Shown: positions 60,711-64,000 of the stretch, piece by piece
Numbering within the stretch: position 1 is the stretch's first letter
Layout: each line of letters starts with the position of its first letter
NCBI GenBank assembly: GCA_022457155.1
Contig: JAJGOT010000294.1
Location: forward strand, 224,501 to 288,500
DNA length: 64,000 nucleotides
Direction: 5' to 3'
Source of the DNA: Cladopsammia gracilis
Lineage: Eukaryota; Cnidaria; Anthozoa; Scleractinia; Dendrophylliidae
Notes under the pieces: generated by a model
The model's database searches: none
The model's input: the letters and a program-made list of their open reading frames with translations, nothing else
Told to the model about the DNA's origin: nothing
Made by a program: the position numbers and the translations under genes

Positions 60711-61494
60711 TAGTTGTGGTTACACACACCTTGGGTTTGGGGCCTTCCCGAGGGTAAATGGCTTGGGTTCGGTTTATCTCAGGTTTCATCTTACCCTTGG
60801 GGATGCGGTTGCACAGTAAAAGACTCCTCAGGGTAAATATAATAAGAAATGAGTTCATTGACACTGCAGTTTGGTGGGAAACGTACAGATCGACATGGAT
60901 GACACGAATCGAGATCTTGTAAGCTTAATTTCAGTGATTCTCCTGCTTACTATTCGACAGTCCTCCATAAATATAACAATCCAGCAATTTTTTGCGAGGA
61001 GACACCGAAGAAGGCGTCTTCAACTTCGCTATGATCTTCAAGGTTTGTCGGCGTTTTCTTTACATTTACGAGCTCGTCGCGACCTTGCTCGCCGGCCAGG
61101 CAGGGCTTGGGTATTTCCACGACCACAGAATTGGTTTCAGCAACTTCTAAATAACAATGCACTCGATCACTGGTGGAAAGAAAACTTTAGAGTTACAAGT
61201 AAGCGTGCAATTAACCAAGCGTATCAGAGGTCAACTCAGAGCGCAGCAGCAGGCGATTTCCTGTATTAGCTAGGTTCTGCATTATGATTGGCCAAGCCGC
61301 CTCAGGGAGCAGATAAACCGTAATTTTCAGTTCAGGAACTGTCATGGGAAGTTCTTTTGTTCTCTTTGATGTAACCATGGAAATAACCCTAAGGCAGTTT
61401 CGGTCTGGGAATAGCGGTTACACACAAAAACGTCCTTACCCGTGGGCAAATGCTATTTACCCATGGGAAAAAAACGTTAGTGTAACCACGGCTA
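60711..61494 (+). mobile_element. PIF/Harbinger-derived element with transposase remnant
   Basis: TAGTTGTGGTTACAC at the left and GTGTAACCACGGCTA at the right are inverted ends. Inside, an open frame at 60871-61269 encodes ITIQQFFARRHRRRR, GRAWVFPRPQNWFQQLL and ALDHWWKENFRVTS. These resemble the N-terminal region of HARBI1-type transposases (a WxxNFR motif). The frame stops before the DDE domain, so the element is internally deleted. It appears inserted into the L1-like LINE to its left. Confidence 0.55.
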
Positions 61495-61722
61495 TTGTTT
61501 CTTATCTGGGATTTATTGTTTCTGTGGTTTTAAGCAATGCTATGAAGTCATCGCCTAATAGATTGTTCGTTATAAAAAAAAACACGCGACTTTTTGCACG
61601 GGAATATAACCAAAAAGAGATTGCGGGATTTCCCCCTCTGATAAAATAGAAGTCCATTTGGGGGTGAACATTTTAATTTGTTTTAGCTACAGGTTGCAAC
61701 TGAATTGATTGGAAATTCTAAA

Positions 61723-61941
61723 AATTGGCAGGAATGTTTTGCGACACCTTGTGTACTCAAGACGACTAACCCCGAGGAGCGAATTTTTAAGTCGCTTACC
61801 AAGTGACAACCGGAAATATCGTGAAAAGAAAAATTGGTAAGAATGTTCTGCGATACGTTGTTTACCCGGGACGACCAACATCCAGGAGCGATTTTTCATG
61901 TCGCTTAGCGAATGCCAAAGGGAAATCTCGTGAAAAGAGTT
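61723..61941. repeat. Degenerate tandem pair, ~110 bp each
   Basis: AAATTGGCAGGAATGTT...GAGGAGCGAATTTTTAAGTCGC...CGTGAAAAGA is followed by AAATTGGTAAGAATGTT...CAGGAGCGATTTTTCATGTCGC...CGTGAAAAGA. Non-coding. Confidence 0.7.
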
Positions 61942-63360
61942 AATTTTCCAACTCGCTTTAAGTTAAACAAGTCAGCTTTTCGCGCTCGACGAAGCCAAGA
62001 AATCTCACCCTGTACGTTTGTTCGCTTTTTGAGTTTTATAGCTGACATTGTGCGTGTATCTTTGTCCGCTTTTTGAATGGTTATTAAATGTTGACGTGTC
62101 ATGATTATGCAATAGTATGTAAGAGAGGTGAGATTTTGTCTATTCAGCTAACTAAAAATGTTTCGGTTTGATTATACAAGAGTAAAAATTTTGCTGATTT
62201 TGTTAATAAAAGTTTATCAAGCAAGCATTTTAAGAAGCATTTTATAAGCGATTTCAGCGTGTTGATTTTGAGTGGCAAGTAAGAGAGAGAAAACGTTCTT
62301 GGCGTATAAAGTCTATAATCAAAGGGCTCTTAAAGCCATCTCGTTAATGCGTTTGAACGTGAATCACGAGTGTGAATGTAAATAATTTTAACGTTAGTGA
62401 AGTGAAAAGTGAAAGACTTTTCCCGCCTTGCTAGCTAATTGACGATGAAAATGTGTTGTTGGTTCAATTTGTACAGTGCATTTTCAGTTATTCATCGTCT
62501 ATTTTCTGTTGGGATATTTGACAATAGAAAAGACTTTCTAAATCAAATACAATAGAAACAGGACACCACTCCTGGCGGTCACTTTTTTAGTTTCCCTTAG
62601 ATCGAAATGAGGTTCATGACAGGCCCGCACCGACTCCGCTATGTGGTTTTGCGGTTGCGATGCATTTATATTAGTGAACTATTTTCACCGGTCTCACCTG
62701 CACTTCTATAATGAGAATGGGAGCCCTGGCGTCTTTTGGCTTATGGCATCGGTGACATGAAAGACAGGTGAAAAAAGTTCTAAGCAAATAGGGTTGGAAT
62801 AATCCGTTCCCAAAAACAAGGCAGCCACACTCAAAACCAAACCTTCTGCAGCCTAACTTAGCGAAAACCCCGCTACCCAAACTTAAATCTGTGAGGAGTC
62901 AGAAGAAGACCGCTTTAAGCCTGGGGGACGAGAGGGGGGAAAAAGGGGTGATGCAAATGTAAAGAATTAAAATACAGGCCACCATTCCCCGGGGGGAGGG
63001 GGAGAATACCTACGTTTGAAAACTGAAAGAAAACATTAGGGAAAAGGTGGATCCCCGAAACCAATCCTCCCCCCCCCCCCCCAAAAAAAAAAAGAAAGAA
63101 AATGGTAATAGGTAAGATTTACCCCCCAGGGAATGGCGGCCCTAGCGCCCGGTAATCCGAGAAGGTGTAAGTCACCCCTCTTGGCACCGCCATTGGGAGA
63201 GGGAACTAAATTTGGGAGGAAGACCAAGTTGGACCGTATACCAGGGAACAAATAAACAGGCGGGAGAAATGACCCATAAAACAGAATAAAATAAATAATC
63301 TATGAGAAGCAAAGTACTTTAACACGGTAAATTGTGATTATAGATTAAAACTCGAAAATT
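61942..63360. other. Unannotated stretch with homopolymer runs
   Basis: A poly-C then poly-A run lies at about 63068-63094. TTTTATAAGCGATTTCAG at about 62240 recalls the duplicated module at 361 and 39430, but the match is too short to call a fourth copy. No gene was seen, including no LRR exon for gene 2. Confidence 0.35.
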
Positions 63361-63364
63361 AACA

Positions 63365-63960
63365 GAAGAATTAAATAAACAAGCGGAACCTTCTGATGCG
63401 CGACCTGTAAGTCCGCGAGAATAAGAACTCCAATAAACAAGCGGGACCTTTTGCTAACCCGCGAATTAAAAATCAAGCGGGACCTTCTGTTAACCCCGAA
63501 AATAAAAATCAAGCGGGACCTTCTGTTAACCCACGAAAATAAAAATCAAGCGGGACCTTCTGTTAACCCGCGAAAATAAAAATCAGGCAGGACCTCCTGT
63601 TAGCCCGCGAAAATAAAAATCAAGCGGGACCTTCTGTTAACCCGCGAAAATAACAATCGAGCGGGACCTTCTGTTAACCCGCGAAAATAAAAATCAAGCG
63701 GGACCTTCTGTTAACCCGCGAAAATAAAAATCAGGCGGGACTTTCTGTTAACCCGCGAAAATAAAATGAGGCGGGACCTTTCGTTAACCCGCGAAAATAA
63801 AAATGAGGCGGGACCTTTCGTTAACCCGCGAAAATAAAAATCAAGCGGGACCTTCTGTTAACCCGCGAAAATTCCAATAAACAAGCGGGACCTATAATAA
63901 CCCGCTTAATAAAAACTCCGATAAACAAGAGGAAGCGAGTGTAAACCCGAAAGTGAAAAC
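63365..63960. repeat. 37-bp minisatellite
   Basis: About a dozen units of the type AATCAAGCGGGACCTTCTGT then TAACCCGCGAAAATAAA run to near the window end, with degenerate flanking units on both sides. Each unit has CGGG ... CCCG complementary halves that could form a hairpin. Confidence 0.92.
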
Positions 63961-64000
63961 TCGAGAGTACAAAAAACTTAAAAATAAAACGCACGTAAAA

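Noticed and set aside
63365..63960. CRISPR array
   Set aside because: Units are contiguous 37-bp repeats with no unique spacers, in a clearly eukaryotic context.

Overview
This is a eukaryotic, AT-rich, intron-rich and transposon-dense window. Everything points to an animal nuclear genome: GT-AG introns, extracellular CUB, Ig and leucine-rich-repeat (LRR) modules in separate exons, several tRNA-derived SINEs, LINE fragments of at least two clades, Penelope-like, hAT, Tc1, PIF/Harbinger and TTAA-targeting DNA elements, and many small inverted-repeat elements. The mix suggests a cnidarian, most likely a stony coral; this is inference and the species cannot be read from the sequence. No bacterial-style operon, CRISPR array or rRNA is present.

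The centre of the window is one large plus-strand gene (coding 3473-35427) that I could assemble exon by exon. Twenty-two exons sum to 4065 nt, exactly 1355 codons with the stop. They encode, in order, a signal peptide, a CUB domain, an Ig-like domain, an LRR N-terminal cysteine cap, thirteen 24-residue LRRs each on its own 72-bp phase-2 exon, two 25-residue repeat-like exons, a cysteine-rich stalk, a domain with about nine membrane spans, and a cytoplasmic tail. A second copy starts at 54779 with the same signal-peptide, CUB, Ig and LRR-cap exons plus one extra 24-nt microexon; no LRR exons for it are visible before the window ends. Upstream of each copy lies a related exon-like module (361-955 and 1370-2050 before gene 1; 39430-40280 before gene 2), so module plus gene probably duplicated together in tandem.

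The introns and intergenic DNA are filled with mobile DNA. Gene 1 introns carry a Penelope-like reverse transcriptase fragment (8790-9240), a hAT relic (14240-15580), SINEs, a 1-kb TTAA element (22130-23152), a three-layer palindrome (28485-29080) and a reverse-strand LINE in the last intron (33262-34919). Downstream are a 5'-truncated LINE with a perfect target-site duplication (36418-37669) and a near-identical tandem array with a 1663-bp unit (40871-46138). These are followed by a 72-bp-armed palindrome carrying two divergent hammerhead-ribozyme motifs (47578-47755), further terminal-inverted-repeat elements, and a 37-bp minisatellite running to the window edge.

The receptor pair is the functional core. 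Its layout suggests a cell-surface recognition protein whose LRR length could be varied by exon skipping without shifting the frame. Ligand and signalling are unknown from sequence. The most unusual non-coding signals are the hammerhead motifs, the tandem array bounded by an inverted-repeat element, and a set of fold-back elements whose arms are built from different short repeated words.
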